A stretch of DNA of 64,000 nt from Wenyingzhuangia sp. 2_MG-2023. GTDB lineage: Bacteria; Bacteroidota; Bacteroidia; Flavobacteriales; Flavobacteriaceae. This document shows, in pieces, positions 9,227 to 17,505 of this stretch. Within the stretch, counting starts at the first letter, position 1; each line of letters opens with the position of its first letter. Below the pieces are notes generated by a model. It was not told the DNA's origin. It made no database searches and saw nothing but the letters and a program-made list of their open reading frames with translations. A program made the translations under genes and the position numbers. The stretch spans positions 62,001 to 126,000 of the forward strand of contig NZ_JAUOSB010000004.1 in the NCBI RefSeq assembly GCF_030548295.1, written 5' to 3'.

Positions 9227-10414
9227 TTAAGACAATACTTCTTTAATTCTTTTCACCGCTTCTTTTAATTGAGCTTCTGATGCTGCATATGAAATACGAA
9301 TGCATGTAGGTGCTCCAAAAGACTCACCAGATACTGTTGCAACATTTGCCTCTTCTAACAACAACATAGAAAAATCTGCTGCTGTTTCAATTGCTTTTCC
9401 TTTAAATGTTTTACCAAAGAAAGCAGATACGTCTGGAAAAATATAAAAAGCTCCTTTAGGAACATTCAATTTAAATCCTTCAATTTCTCCTAACAACTCC
9501 AACATCATGTTTCTTCTTTTTTCAAACTCATCTACCATGTATTGAATTCTAGAAACTGGCTCTGTCAAAGCTGTAATAGCTGCTCTCTGAGCAATACAGT
9601 TGGTTCCTGATGTAACTTGCCCTTGCATTTTAGTACAAGCCTTTGCAATCCATTCAGGAGCTCCAATATACCCAATTCTCCAACCTGTCATCGCAAATGC
9701 TTTTGCCAATCCGTTTACAGTAATGGTTCTATCATACATAGATGGAATACAAGCAATACTAAAATTAGGAGTTCCGTAGTTGATGTGTTCGTAGATTTCA
9801 TCAGAAATGATAAAAATATCTGGATATTTTTCTAATACAGCCGCCAATCCTTTGTAATCTTCTTCTGTATAAACAGTTCCACTTGGATTGTTTGGAGAGT
9901 TGAAAAACACCAATTTTGTTTTTGGAGTAATCGCTGCTTCCAATTGCTCAGGAGTGATTTTAAAATCCGTTTCAATAGTAGAAGGAATTTCTTTGTAAGT
10001 AGCTCCTCCTAAAATACCTAACGCAGAATAAGATACCCAATAAGGTGCTGGTAACAATACCTCATCACCTGGATTTAGCAATACTTGAGTGATGTTGGCC
10101 AACGATTGTTTTGCTCCTGTAGAAACCACAATCTGACTTGGTTTGTATTCTAAATTGTTATCTCTCTTAAATTTTAAACAAATTGCTTCTTTCAAGTCTA
10201 CATATCCATCTACTGGACTGTAAGAATTGTAATTATCATTGATTGCTTGAATAGCGGCATCTTTTATATATTCTGGAGTGTTAAAATCTGGTTCTCCCAA
10301 ACTTAAACTAATAATATCTTTCCCTTCTGCTTTTAATTCTCTTGCTTTGGCAGCCATAGCTAACGTAGCAGATGCAGGCAAACTAGTAATTCTCTCTGAT
10401 AATAATTGTTTCAT
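9227..10414 (-). CDS. Class I/II pyridoxal-phosphate aminotransferase (aspartate aminotransferase type)
   Basis: The 395-residue protein has the full fold-type I aminotransferase pattern: SLGEPDFNTPEYIKDAA near residue 40, NSPNNPSGTVY near 170 (PLP-contacting Asn), ISDEIYEHI near 203 (Asp/Tyr), VNGLAKAFAMTGWRIGY near 235 with the Schiff-base Lys, and RISYAAS near 375 with the carboxylate-binding Arg. This fits the I-gamma subgroup that moves an amino group between aspartate or related donors and 2-oxoglutarate. It follows the desaturase gene by 18 bp on the same strand and ends at a strong hairpin. Exact amino-acid specificity cannot be set by eye. Confidence 0.92.
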   Translation of the reverse strand: MKQLLSERITSLPASATLAMAAKARELKAEGKDIISLSLGEPDFNTPEYIKDAAIQAINDNYNSYSPVDGYVDLKEAICLKFKRDNNLEYKPSQIVVSTGAKQSLANITQVLLNPGDEVLLPAPYWVSYSALGILGGATYKEIPSTIETDFKITPEQLEAAITPKTKLVFFNSPNNPSGTVYTEEDYKGLAAVLEKYPDIFIISDEIYEHINYGTPNFSIACIPSMYDRTITVNGLAKAFAMTGWRIGYIGAPEWIAKACTKMQGQVTSGTNCIAQRAAITALTEPVSRIQYMVDEFEKRRNMMLELLGEIEGFKLNVPKGAFYIFPDVSAFFGKTFKGKAIETAADFSMLLLEEANVATVSGESFGAPTCIRISYAASEAQLKEAVKRIKEVLS

Positions 10415-10432
10415 TTTAAACGTTGTATATAA

Positions 10433-11524
10433 TTATCCCAATTGGGGTTGTTTTCCTAAAATAATCAATTGATTCAAATGTGCTTTGAATGCCAATGCAA
10501 TGGTTTCGTACTCATAATATGGCAACTGAAACTCGCTTGCAGTTTTTTTAACAATTTTTGCCAAATCTTTATAATGCACATGAGATATGGTTGGAAAAAT
10601 ATGATGTTCTATTTGAAAATTCAACCCTCCTAAAAAGAAAGAGATGAATTTATTTTTGGTGGCAAAATTAGCAGTTTCTAGCAATTGATGTGCTGCCCAG
10701 CTTCTTTTTTCTTTTTCTAAATCTTCAGGAGATATCACTTCTACCACATCTGTAATGTGAGCCAATTGAAAAACCACACTTAAAATAAGTCCAGCTATGT
10801 AGTGCATCACAAAAAAACCAATCAACCATTGGTACCATGCTATTGGTAAAACCAACATTGGCAAAGCTAGCCAGAAAAGATAATAAACAATTTTGGTCAT
10901 GATCAATAACGCCCATTCTTTTCTAGGGTTTAACTCTCCTTCTGCACTCAACCCTTTTTTAATGTATCTTGGTGTTTGTCTAAAATCTACCACCAAAGCC
11001 CATTGAATGGTTAACAATCCATATAGTAAAAAAGCATAAATCTTTTGGTATTTGTGCATTGGTTTCCAACGCTCGTGTTTGGACAATCTAATAATCCCCT
11101 GAATGTCAATATCTTCATCTACACCTTCTACATTGGTATATGTGTGGTGTAATAAGTTGTGTTGTACTTTCCAATTGTAAACGTTACCCGCTAACAAATA
11201 AATACTATTTCCCAACAATTGATTTACCCACCATTTGCTAGAAAACGATCCATGATTGCTATCGTGCATTACATTCATTCCTACTCCAGCCATTCCCAAG
11301 CCCATTAACACACACATCAATAGACGAAATGCGTTGTGCATTGGAAAAAATAATAAAGCTAGGTAAGGAACAAATAACAAAGAAAGCATTAGGGCTGCCT
11401 TTGAATACAAAACCCAGTTTCCTGTGCGTTTGATATTATTCTCTTTAAAATATTTATTAACTCTTTGATTAAGAGTTTTGAAGAAAAGATTGTTTGAATC
11501 TCTTGAAAAACTTACTTGTTGCAT
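10433..11524 (-). CDS. Membrane fatty acid desaturase (acyl-lipid/acyl-CoA type)
   Basis: The 363-residue membrane protein has the three His boxes of the desaturase superfamily: HDSNH at 87-91, HNLLHH at 122-127 and QIEHH at 304-308. The QxxHH third box is typical of front-end or linoleoyl-type desaturases. About four hydrophobic helices flank them. The protein probably introduces a cis double bond into acyl chains using O2 and an electron donor, helping membrane fluidity in the cold. No fused cytochrome b5 domain is present. It is first in a two-gene unit with the aminotransferase, with a -7 element just upstream. Confidence 0.92.
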   Translation of the reverse strand: MQQVSFSRDSNNLFFKTLNQRVNKYFKENNIKRTGNWVLYSKAALMLSLLFVPYLALLFFPMHNAFRLLMCVLMGLGMAGVGMNVMHDSNHGSFSSKWWVNQLLGNSIYLLAGNVYNWKVQHNLLHHTYTNVEGVDEDIDIQGIIRLSKHERWKPMHKYQKIYAFLLYGLLTIQWALVVDFRQTPRYIKKGLSAEGELNPRKEWALLIMTKIVYYLFWLALPMLVLPIAWYQWLIGFFVMHYIAGLILSVVFQLAHITDVVEVISPEDLEKEKRSWAAHQLLETANFATKNKFISFFLGGLNFQIEHHIFPTISHVHYKDLAKIVKKTASEFQLPYYEYETIALAFKAHLNQLIILGKQPQLG

Positions 11525-11544
11525 CTAAAATGTACTATGGTTTG

Positions 11545-11552
11545 CAAAAATA
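11545..11552 (-). promoter_or_regulatory. TAnnTTTG -7 element of the desaturase operon
   Basis: The minus strand reads TATTTTTG, an exact match to TAnnTTTG, ending 21 bp upstream of the desaturase ATG. Confidence 0.5.
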
Positions 11553-11679
11553 ACTAATTTTTAGTCAGTTTATTTTATACTAAAGATAAGAAATTTAAGT
11601 TTTAAACACTTTTACATACATTTATAAATATCCTTTGTTCAAATACATAGATTCTTATTTAGTTTCATTGAAAATCATT

Positions 11680-11687
11680 TACTTTTG
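11680..11687 (+). promoter_or_regulatory. TAnnTTTG -7 element abutting rsmG
   Basis: TACTTTTG matches TAnnTTTG exactly and ends 6 bp before the rsmG ATG at 11694. Transcription usually begins about 6-8 nt after this element, so the mRNA may start at or next to the ATG. Confidence 0.55.
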
Positions 11688-11693
11688 CAATCT

Positions 11694-12332
11694 ATGATTA
11701 CAATTGCTATAATTTTAAAATATTTTCCGGATTTAACGGAAACTCAGATTCAACAATTCACACAATTAGAAGAATTGTACAAGGAATGGAATGCTCAAAT
11801 TAATGTAATATCTAGAAAAGATATTGATGAGTTGTATATTAGACACATCCTACATTCTTTGGGAATTGCCAAAGTACAACCTTTCAAACCTGGTTCTAGA
11901 ATTTTAGATGTGGGAACCGGTGGTGGTTTTCCTGGAATTCCGTTGGCTATCTTGTTTCCTGAAACTGAATTTTTACTGGTTGATTCTATCGGTAAAAAAA
12001 TAAAAGTGGTAAATGGAGTTGCAGAAGGTATTGGACTGACCAACCTAACTGCCAAACATATGAGAGCTGAAGAAGTAAAAGGTGAATTTGATTTTATTGT
12101 CAGCAGAGCGGTAACGGCTATGCCAGATTTTGTCAAATGGGTTAAAAACAAATGTTTGAAAAAACAACGTCACGAACTTAAAAACGGGATTTTGTATTTG
12201 AAAGGTGGTGATTTGGCAGAAGAATTAAAAGACTTGCCTAAATGTACTTTGTACGATTTGACCAGCTACTTTGAAGAAGCTTTTTTTGAAACTAAAAAAG
12301 TGGTACACCTGCCATTAAAATTCAAACCTTAA
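11694..12332 (+). CDS. rsmG: 16S rRNA (guanine-527-N7)-methyltransferase RsmG
   Basis: The protein (about 212 residues) has the RsmG signature: WNAQINVISRKD near residue 30, RHILHSL, then the SAM-binding motif ILDVGTGGGFPGIPLAI and the VSRAVTAMPDFVKW segment. RsmG methylates N7 of G527 in 16S rRNA; its loss gives low-level streptomycin resistance in other bacteria. I chose the ATG at 11694 rather than the in-frame TTG at 11685, because the TTG lies inside the -7 promoter element and ATG gives the usual N-terminus. The gene is followed after 6 bp by a beta-barrel protein gene on the same strand. Confidence 0.95.
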   Translation: MITIAIILKYFPDLTETQIQQFTQLEELYKEWNAQINVISRKDIDELYIRHILHSLGIAKVQPFKPGSRILDVGTGGGFPGIPLAILFPETEFLLVDSIGKKIKVVNGVAEGIGLTNLTAKHMRAEEVKGEFDFIVSRAVTAMPDFVKWVKNKCLKKQRHELKNGILYLKGGDLAEELKDLPKCTLYDLTSYFEEAFFETKKVVHLPLKFKP

Positions 12333-12338
12333 TCTTGC

Positions 12339-13031
12339 ATGAAACGTATTTTCTTTATTTTTTGTCTGTCTTTTTCTTTTTGGGGATTTGCCCAAGAGGA
12401 GGAAGATTTTGATGACGACTCTGTTTTTATAGACGAAAAATATTTTGAAGATCAATTTTATATCGGAATTCAATACAGCAGTCTTATTAGCAATTATGGA
12501 GTTAGCAACAATGGAATTCCCTATGGTTTTGAAGTTGGATTTATCAAAGACATTCCAATCAACAAACAAAGAAACTTAGGTTTTGGATTGGGAGTAGGCT
12601 ATTCTTATGATGTAATTAGACCCAACATCACCATTACTCAAAACGGAGATGCATTGGATTATAATGTTAGTAATGATTTTAGCAGTTACAAATACACTTC
12701 TAACAATTTAGAATTTCCTTTAGAATTTAGATGGAGAACTTCTACTGCTAGAAAAATAAGCTTTTGGAGAATTTATACAGGAGGTTCCCTTGTATACAAT
12801 TTAAACAACAAAGCAGAGTTTGATACTGGCACTGAAGACACATCGTACACTAATTTAGATTCTTGGAATACCATCAACTATACTCTTTACGCATCTATTG
12901 GTTATGGAACGTGGAACTTCCACATCAAATATTATTTAAACTCTCCTTTTAAGGATGATGTTCTATCCACAAGTGGCGGAAAACTTAACTTTCATCCGTT
13001 AAAAGTAGGATTTATGTTTTACATTTTATAA
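12339..13031 (+). CDS. PorT-like outer-membrane beta-barrel protein
   Basis: The 230-residue protein has a signal peptide ending at WGFAQ, an acidic linker (EEEDFDDDS), then alternating amphipathic strands typical of a small 8- to 10-stranded barrel and a final strand ending in VGFMFYIL. It resembles the PorT/OMP_b-brl_2 group of Bacteroidota outer-membrane proteins; PorT in Porphyromonas is needed for type IX secretion, but many relatives have no known role. It begins 6 bp after rsmG, so the two are cotranscribed. Its stop overlaps the stop of the convergent membrane-protein gene within the shared hexamer TTATAA. Confidence 0.75.
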   Translation: MKRIFFIFCLSFSFWGFAQEEEDFDDDSVFIDEKYFEDQFYIGIQYSSLISNYGVSNNGIPYGFEVGFIKDIPINKQRNLGFGLGVGYSYDVIRPNITITQNGDALDYNVSNDFSSYKYTSNNLEFPLEFRWRTSTARKISFWRIYTGGSLVYNLNNKAEFDTGTEDTSYTNLDSWNTINYTLYASIGYGTWNFHIKYYLNSPFKDDVLSTSGGKLNFHPLKVGFMFYIL

Positions 13032-13625
13032 CACAAAGCTCAACACAATCGGTAACATCAAACCTAGAGAAGCTCCAATCCATATTTCTTTAGAGTTGTG
13101 TGCTTTTAAAGACAACCTAGCTGTGGCTAAGGCTCCTGTAAGCATGACCAAGAAGGCCACCAATATATTTGAATAGCCGTAAGAAGCTCCATAAACCAAC
13201 ACAAAACCCAACAAGCCTGTCATTCCTAACATGTGAAGACTCACTTTTATTTTTGCATAGAACAAAATTCCAACAGCAAAAAGACCGATGGCTGTTGCGT
13301 AAGCTAAAATGGTCAACTCTCTCATTTGCCATATGCTTTGCAAAACTTGTCCTAAAAACAAATAGTTAAAAATCATTAGAAAAACAGGAAATTTTCTTTC
13401 TTCTATGGTTTTGGCATCATTGGTTTTTACATACCCCATCATTCTTAAAATAAGCAACGTACACAAGGGCACCAAAAAAGTACCTCCTATTACAATGAAA
13501 AAAATCATGTATTTTTGCATAGAAGATAACGGCATTGGCAATACATTTAAGTACACCAAAGCAGCAATTGTAGGCAAAAGCACGGGATGTAAAAGAATTG
13601 AGAGGACTTGGTATGTTTTTTTCAT
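13026..13625 (-). CDS. Conserved integral membrane protein, PAP2-like C-terminus
   Basis: The 199-residue protein has about six hydrophobic helices. Its C-terminal segment ARLSLKAHNSKEIWIGASLG resembles the last motif of PAP2 phosphatases (Arg, then His before a G-rich helix). The upstream PAP2 motifs (KxxxxxxRP and PSGH) are missing, so catalysis is doubtful. Such proteins are widespread in Flavobacteriia. It lies 3 bp after the rpoN stop on the same strand, so it is probably the second gene of an rpoN operon. Function unknown. Confidence 0.7.
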   Translation of the reverse strand: MKKTYQVLSILLHPVLLPTIAALVYLNVLPMPLSSMQKYMIFFIVIGGTFLVPLCTLLILRMMGYVKTNDAKTIEERKFPVFLMIFNYLFLGQVLQSIWQMRELTILAYATAIGLFAVGILFYAKIKVSLHMLGMTGLLGFVLVYGASYGYSNILVAFLVMLTGALATARLSLKAHNSKEIWIGASLGLMLPIVLSFVL

Positions 13626-13628
13626 TCG

Positions 13629-15089
13629 TTACATTTCTTTTCGTAATCTAGCAACCGGAATATCCAATTGTTCTCTATATTTGGCAATGGTTCTTCTGGC
13701 AATCAAATATCCTTTTTCTTTTAACAAGACTGATAATTTATCATCTGTCAAAGGTTTTCTTTTATCCTCTGCTTCTATTACCTGTTTTAATATGCTCTTA
13801 ATTTCTCTAGTAGAAACATCTTCTCCTTGGTCATTTTTCATAGACTCTGAGAAAAATTCTTTGACCAATTTGGTTCCGTAAGGAGTTGCACAATATTTAC
13901 TATTGGCAACCCTAGACACTGTAGAAATATCCATGTCTATTTTCTCTGCAACATCTTTTAAAATCATGGGTTTCAATTTGCTTTCATCTCCAGTAAGCAA
14001 ATATTCTTTTTGCATTTCTACAATGGTATTCATGGTAATAGACAACGTTTGCTGACGTTGTTTGATCGCATCGATAAACCACTTGGCTGAATCTAATTTT
14101 TGTTTGATGAACTGAACTGCATCTTTTTGAGATTTGGTTTTTTTTCTAGATTCTTGATACCCTTTTAACATGTTGTGGTATTCACGAGAAACATGCAATT
14201 CTGGAGCATTTCTAGAATTTAACAACAATTCCAATTCTCCATCGTTGATACGAATTGTAAAATCGGGTACTACTTGTTCTGCAATTTTGGAATTTCCGAC
14301 AATAGAACTCCCTGGTTTGGGATTTAACTTCTCAATCTCCTTGATGGCTTTCTTTAATTCCTCTTCTGAAATCTCAAATTTATTCAACAATTTTGAATAA
14401 TGTTTTTTTACAAAAGGATCAAAAGATTGGTCTAAAATCTGAATGGCTAGTTCTACATATCTGGTCGGATTTTTATTTTCCAACTGAATTATGAGACATT
14501 CACGCAAATCCCTAGCTCCCACCCCAACAGGATCCAATTTTTGAACCACATCGTAAAGAATGTCGTCTACTTTGGTTTCGTCTGTAAAAATATTTTGTGT
14601 AAAGGCCAAATCATCTACAATGTCTAATGTATCTCTTCTTAAATAACCATTGTCATTAATGCTCCCTACCAAAAATTCAGCAATAGAATATTCTTCATCA
14701 TTCAAAGAAAAAGTATTCAATTGATTGATCAACGATTGATGAAACGTGGTTCCTCCTTCATAAGGCATCTCTCTTTCCTCATCATCTGCAGAATAATTAT
14801 TGGTTTGCAAATTGTAACTAGGAATGTCATCATCGCTCAAATACTCATCAATATTAATGTCTTCGGTTCCAATAGACTCTGTTCCCTCTTGATCGTATTC
14901 ACTGTAATCTTCCTCGTAATCTTCATGCTCCTCATGCTCTTTACCAGCTTCCAAAGCAGGATTCTCTTCAATTTCTTGTTTCAATCGCTGTTCAAATGCT
15001 TGAGTAGGCAATTGAATCATCTTCATCAACTGGATTTGTTGTGGAGATAATTTTTGAGATAGTTTTAAGTTTAAGCTTTGTTTTAGCAT
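13629..15089 (-). CDS. rpoN: RNA polymerase sigma-54 factor
   Basis: The 486-residue protein has all three sigma-54 regions: the Gln/Leu-rich region I (LKLSQKLSPQQIQLMKMIQL), a very acidic region II (about residues 50-110, rich in Glu/Asp), the core-binding and helix-turn-helix part, and near the C-terminus the RpoN box ARRTIAKYRE. Sigma-54 directs RNA polymerase to -24/-12 promoters that need AAA+ activators. No such activator is encoded in this window. The next gene downstream (13026-13625) is 3 bp away. Confidence 0.97.
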   Translation of the reverse strand: MLKQSLNLKLSQKLSPQQIQLMKMIQLPTQAFEQRLKQEIEENPALEAGKEHEEHEDYEEDYSEYDQEGTESIGTEDINIDEYLSDDDIPSYNLQTNNYSADDEEREMPYEGGTTFHQSLINQLNTFSLNDEEYSIAEFLVGSINDNGYLRRDTLDIVDDLAFTQNIFTDETKVDDILYDVVQKLDPVGVGARDLRECLIIQLENKNPTRYVELAIQILDQSFDPFVKKHYSKLLNKFEISEEELKKAIKEIEKLNPKPGSSIVGNSKIAEQVVPDFTIRINDGELELLLNSRNAPELHVSREYHNMLKGYQESRKKTKSQKDAVQFIKQKLDSAKWFIDAIKQRQQTLSITMNTIVEMQKEYLLTGDESKLKPMILKDVAEKIDMDISTVSRVANSKYCATPYGTKLVKEFFSESMKNDQGEDVSTREIKSILKQVIEAEDKRKPLTDDKLSVLLKEKGYLIARRTIAKYREQLDIPVARLRKEM

Positions 15090-15307
15090 AGTTCGTTCTG
15101 TTCCATTTGGCTTTTAATCTAATGTAAGCAAAGTATTACTTACAAACAAGGAACGCCCTATCAAATTTAATGCCGAAAAAAAATAATATGTTTAATTTTA
15201 CTACACACCCACAAAAGAGTATCAAGGTTTCAAATAATTAATTACATTTAATAGTAGCTACAAATGTATCATTCTGGAGCTACAATGACCCTAAAAACAG
15301 AACAAAT

Positions 15308-16840
15308 ATGAATATCAACGAAATTGAAAATATTGAATTAAAATACTTGGACATAAACGATTATCAAGAGTTAAAAGAAGCGATGATTGAAGTGTACCAC
15401 GATTTAGAAAACTCTTATTGGGATGAACATCACATCAAAACATTGATCAGTAAATTTAAAGAAGGACAAGTAGTTATTAAAGTAAACGGTCACATTGCAG
15501 GCTGTGCTTTGTCTATTATTGTAGACTATGAATCTTTTTCTGACGATCATACGTATAGCGAAATTACCGAAGACTACACTTTTAATTCCCATAAAGATAA
15601 AGGAGATATGCTTTACGGAATTGAGGTATTTATTAGACCAGAATACAGAGGATTAAGATTAGGAAGAAGGTTATATGATTACCGCAAAGAATTGTGCGAA
15701 AACCTAAACCTTAAAGGAATTGCCTTTGGAGGTAGGATTCCCAACTTTCACAAGTACGCTGATAAATTAACCCCCAAACAATATATAGACAAGGTTAAAA
15801 TGAAAGAAATACACGATCCTGTATTGAACTTTCAAATGTCTAACGATTTTCATCCTGCTAAAATTATCAATGGTTATTTAGAAGGAGATGCTGGTTCTAA
15901 CGACTTTGCTGTGTTGTTAGAATGGGATAATATTTACTACCAAAAACCTAAAAAAATTGCTACTCAGAATAAAGAAGTCGTTCGTTTAGGATTGGTGCAA
16001 TGGCAAATGAGACCTTATGATAGCTTGGATGACATGATGAAACAAGCAGAATATTTTATTGATGCGGTTTCTGGTTACAGATCTGATTTTGCTTTGTTTC
16101 CTGAGTTTTTTAATGCTCCTTTAATGGCAGGTAACAATCACTTACCCGTGGCACAAGCTATTAGAGAACTGGCCATGCATACCGATGAGATTGTCAGAAA
16201 ATTTTCAGAATTATCTATTTCATACAACATCAATATTATTACAGGTAGTATGCCCGAAATAAAAGATGGAAAGCTGTACAATGTTGGCTATTTATGTAGA
16301 CGAGATGGAACGACTGAACGTTACGAAAAAATACACGTAACCCCAGACGAAGAAAAAGTATGGGGAATGCAAGGAGGTAACAAACTAGAAACTTTTGATA
16401 CAGACTGTGGTAAAATTGGAATTTTAATTTGTTACGATTCTGAGTTTCCTGAATTAAGTAGGTTACTTGCAGATGACGGAATGGATCTTTTGTTTGTTCC
16501 TTTTTTAACAGACACTCAAAACGGATATTCTAGAGTGAGACATTGTGCACAAGCCAGAGCTATAGAAAACGAATGTTACGTTGCTATTGCTGGTAGTGTA
16601 GGTAACTTACCTAATGTAGAAAATATGGACATTCAGTATGCACAATCTATGGTATTTACACCTTGTGACTTTGCTTTTCCTAGCAACGGAATTAAAGCAG
16701 AAGCGACTCCAAACACTGAAATGATATTAATTGCGGATGTAGATTTAAGTTTGCTAAAAGAACTAAATCAACACGGTAGCGTACGAAATTTAAAAGACAG
16801 AAGAAAAGACGTTTACCAATTGAAAAAAATCAACTCGTAA
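15308..16840 (+). CDS. Bifunctional GNAT acetyltransferase / carbon-nitrogen hydrolase
   Basis: The 510-residue protein fuses two domains. Residues ~10-210 form a GNAT acetyltransferase with the acetyl-CoA loop region RPEYRGLRLGRRLYDYR near 110-126. Residues ~225-500 form a nitrilase-superfamily hydrolase with its Glu-Lys-Cys triad visible: E266 in FPEFFNAP, K341 in YEKIHVTP and C375 in LICYDSEFPE. The family hydrolyses or condenses amide/nitrile bonds. Fused forms are known in Bacteroidota and plants' relatives, but their substrate is not established here. It stands alone between rpoN and a bidirectional terminator. Confidence 0.9.
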   Translation: MNINEIENIELKYLDINDYQELKEAMIEVYHDLENSYWDEHHIKTLISKFKEGQVVIKVNGHIAGCALSIIVDYESFSDDHTYSEITEDYTFNSHKDKGDMLYGIEVFIRPEYRGLRLGRRLYDYRKELCENLNLKGIAFGGRIPNFHKYADKLTPKQYIDKVKMKEIHDPVLNFQMSNDFHPAKIINGYLEGDAGSNDFAVLLEWDNIYYQKPKKIATQNKEVVRLGLVQWQMRPYDSLDDMMKQAEYFIDAVSGYRSDFALFPEFFNAPLMAGNNHLPVAQAIRELAMHTDEIVRKFSELSISYNINIITGSMPEIKDGKLYNVGYLCRRDGTTERYEKIHVTPDEEKVWGMQGGNKLETFDTDCGKIGILICYDSEFPELSRLLADDGMDLLFVPFLTDTQNGYSRVRHCAQARAIENECYVAIAGSVGNLPNVENMDIQYAQSMVFTPCDFAFPSNGIKAEATPNTEMILIADVDLSLLKELNQHGSVRNLKDRRKDVYQLKKINS

Positions 16841-16872
16841 CCTAAATACACTTTATCAAACAGTATTTATAC

Positions 16873-16907
16873 AAAAAGGGAAACAACTTAAATTGTTTCC
16901 CTTTTTT
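16873..16907. terminator. Bidirectional terminator after the GNAT/nitrilase gene
   Basis: A 14-bp stem (AAAAAGGGAAACAA and its complement, 6-nt loop) has A-runs on the left and T-runs on the right. It serves both the plus-strand hydrolase gene and the convergent minus-strand cupredoxin-like gene. Confidence 0.9.
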
Positions 16908-16931
16908 GATGTTGTTTGGTTGTATAAATAA

Positions 16932-17300
16932 TTATTCTACCGTTAAAGTGTATTGTGGAGTTGGGTTTAAAGGACAGAAATAAACATATTCTCCTTTGGC
17001 AAGTGTTACTTCGTTAGAATGACCAGTAGTATTGTTTTCTACTTGTTTGGTTACATAAGCATTTTTAATGTGGTGAGCTTGATCAGTTTTCCCTTTTGGA
17101 GCCAATACAAAACCTACATTATGACCTACATTTTCATTTGCTACTTCAAAAATATAAGTCCCTTCTGATAAGGTAATCGCTTTTTGGGTAAACTCTCCTT
17201 TTGTTTGTTCTAACGTTACTGTTTTCACCTCCTTTTTTTGTGCATTTGCACTAAATACGGTTGCTACTGCTAATAAAACACCTGCTACTAAATTTTTCAT
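16932..17300 (-). CDS. Secreted cupredoxin-like protein
   Basis: I start at the ATG giving MKNLVAGVLLAVATVFSANA, a clean signal peptide cut near residue 20; an upstream in-frame start would add 28 residues that spoil the signal. The 122-residue product shows a cupredoxin beta-sandwich: LSEGTYIFEVANENVGHNVGF (candidate ligand H60) and YVYFCPLNPTPQYTLTVE (candidate C109). After this Cys the second His and the Met of a type 1 copper site are absent (PLNPTPQY), so copper binding is uncertain. A near-consensus -7 element (CATCTTTG on the minus strand, 17347-17354) lies upstream. Its role is probably periplasmic electron transfer or metal handling. Confidence 0.75.
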   Translation of the reverse strand: MKNLVAGVLLAVATVFSANAQKKEVKTVTLEQTKGEFTQKAITLSEGTYIFEVANENVGHNVGFVLAPKGKTDQAHHIKNAYVTKQVENNTTGHSNEVTLAKGEYVYFCPLNPTPQYTLTVE

Positions 17301-17450
17301 CTTGTTTGTTTTTTTAATGATTGTTTTCTTATTTGTTTTGATACTACAAAGATGCAACCTATAGAAGCCTTTAAAAATGGACAAAGGTTCCTAATACTTG
17401 GAGACCTTTTTTGAGAAGTGAATTCAAAACCAAAACAAACTAAAAAGCAC

Positions 17451-17483
17451 AAAAAAAGCCTGTTGCAAAATAGCAACAGGCTT
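17451..17483 (-). terminator. Terminator of the nqr operon
   Basis: An 11-bp stem (AAGCCTGTTGC and its complement, 6-nt loop) is followed on the minus strand by seven T. It lies 22 bp past the nqrF stop. Confidence 0.9.
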
Positions 17484-17505
17484 GTTCTTTATAGAAAAGG
17501 ATTGA

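Noticed and set aside
11685-11693. TTG start for rsmG three codons upstream of the ATG
   Set aside because: The TTG is part of the exact TAnnTTTG promoter element, so it would not be in the mRNA; the ATG gives the usual N-terminus.
17301-17384. N-terminal extension of the cupredoxin-like gene
   Set aside because: It adds 28 basic residues before a good signal peptide and overlaps the near-consensus -7 element at 17347-17354.
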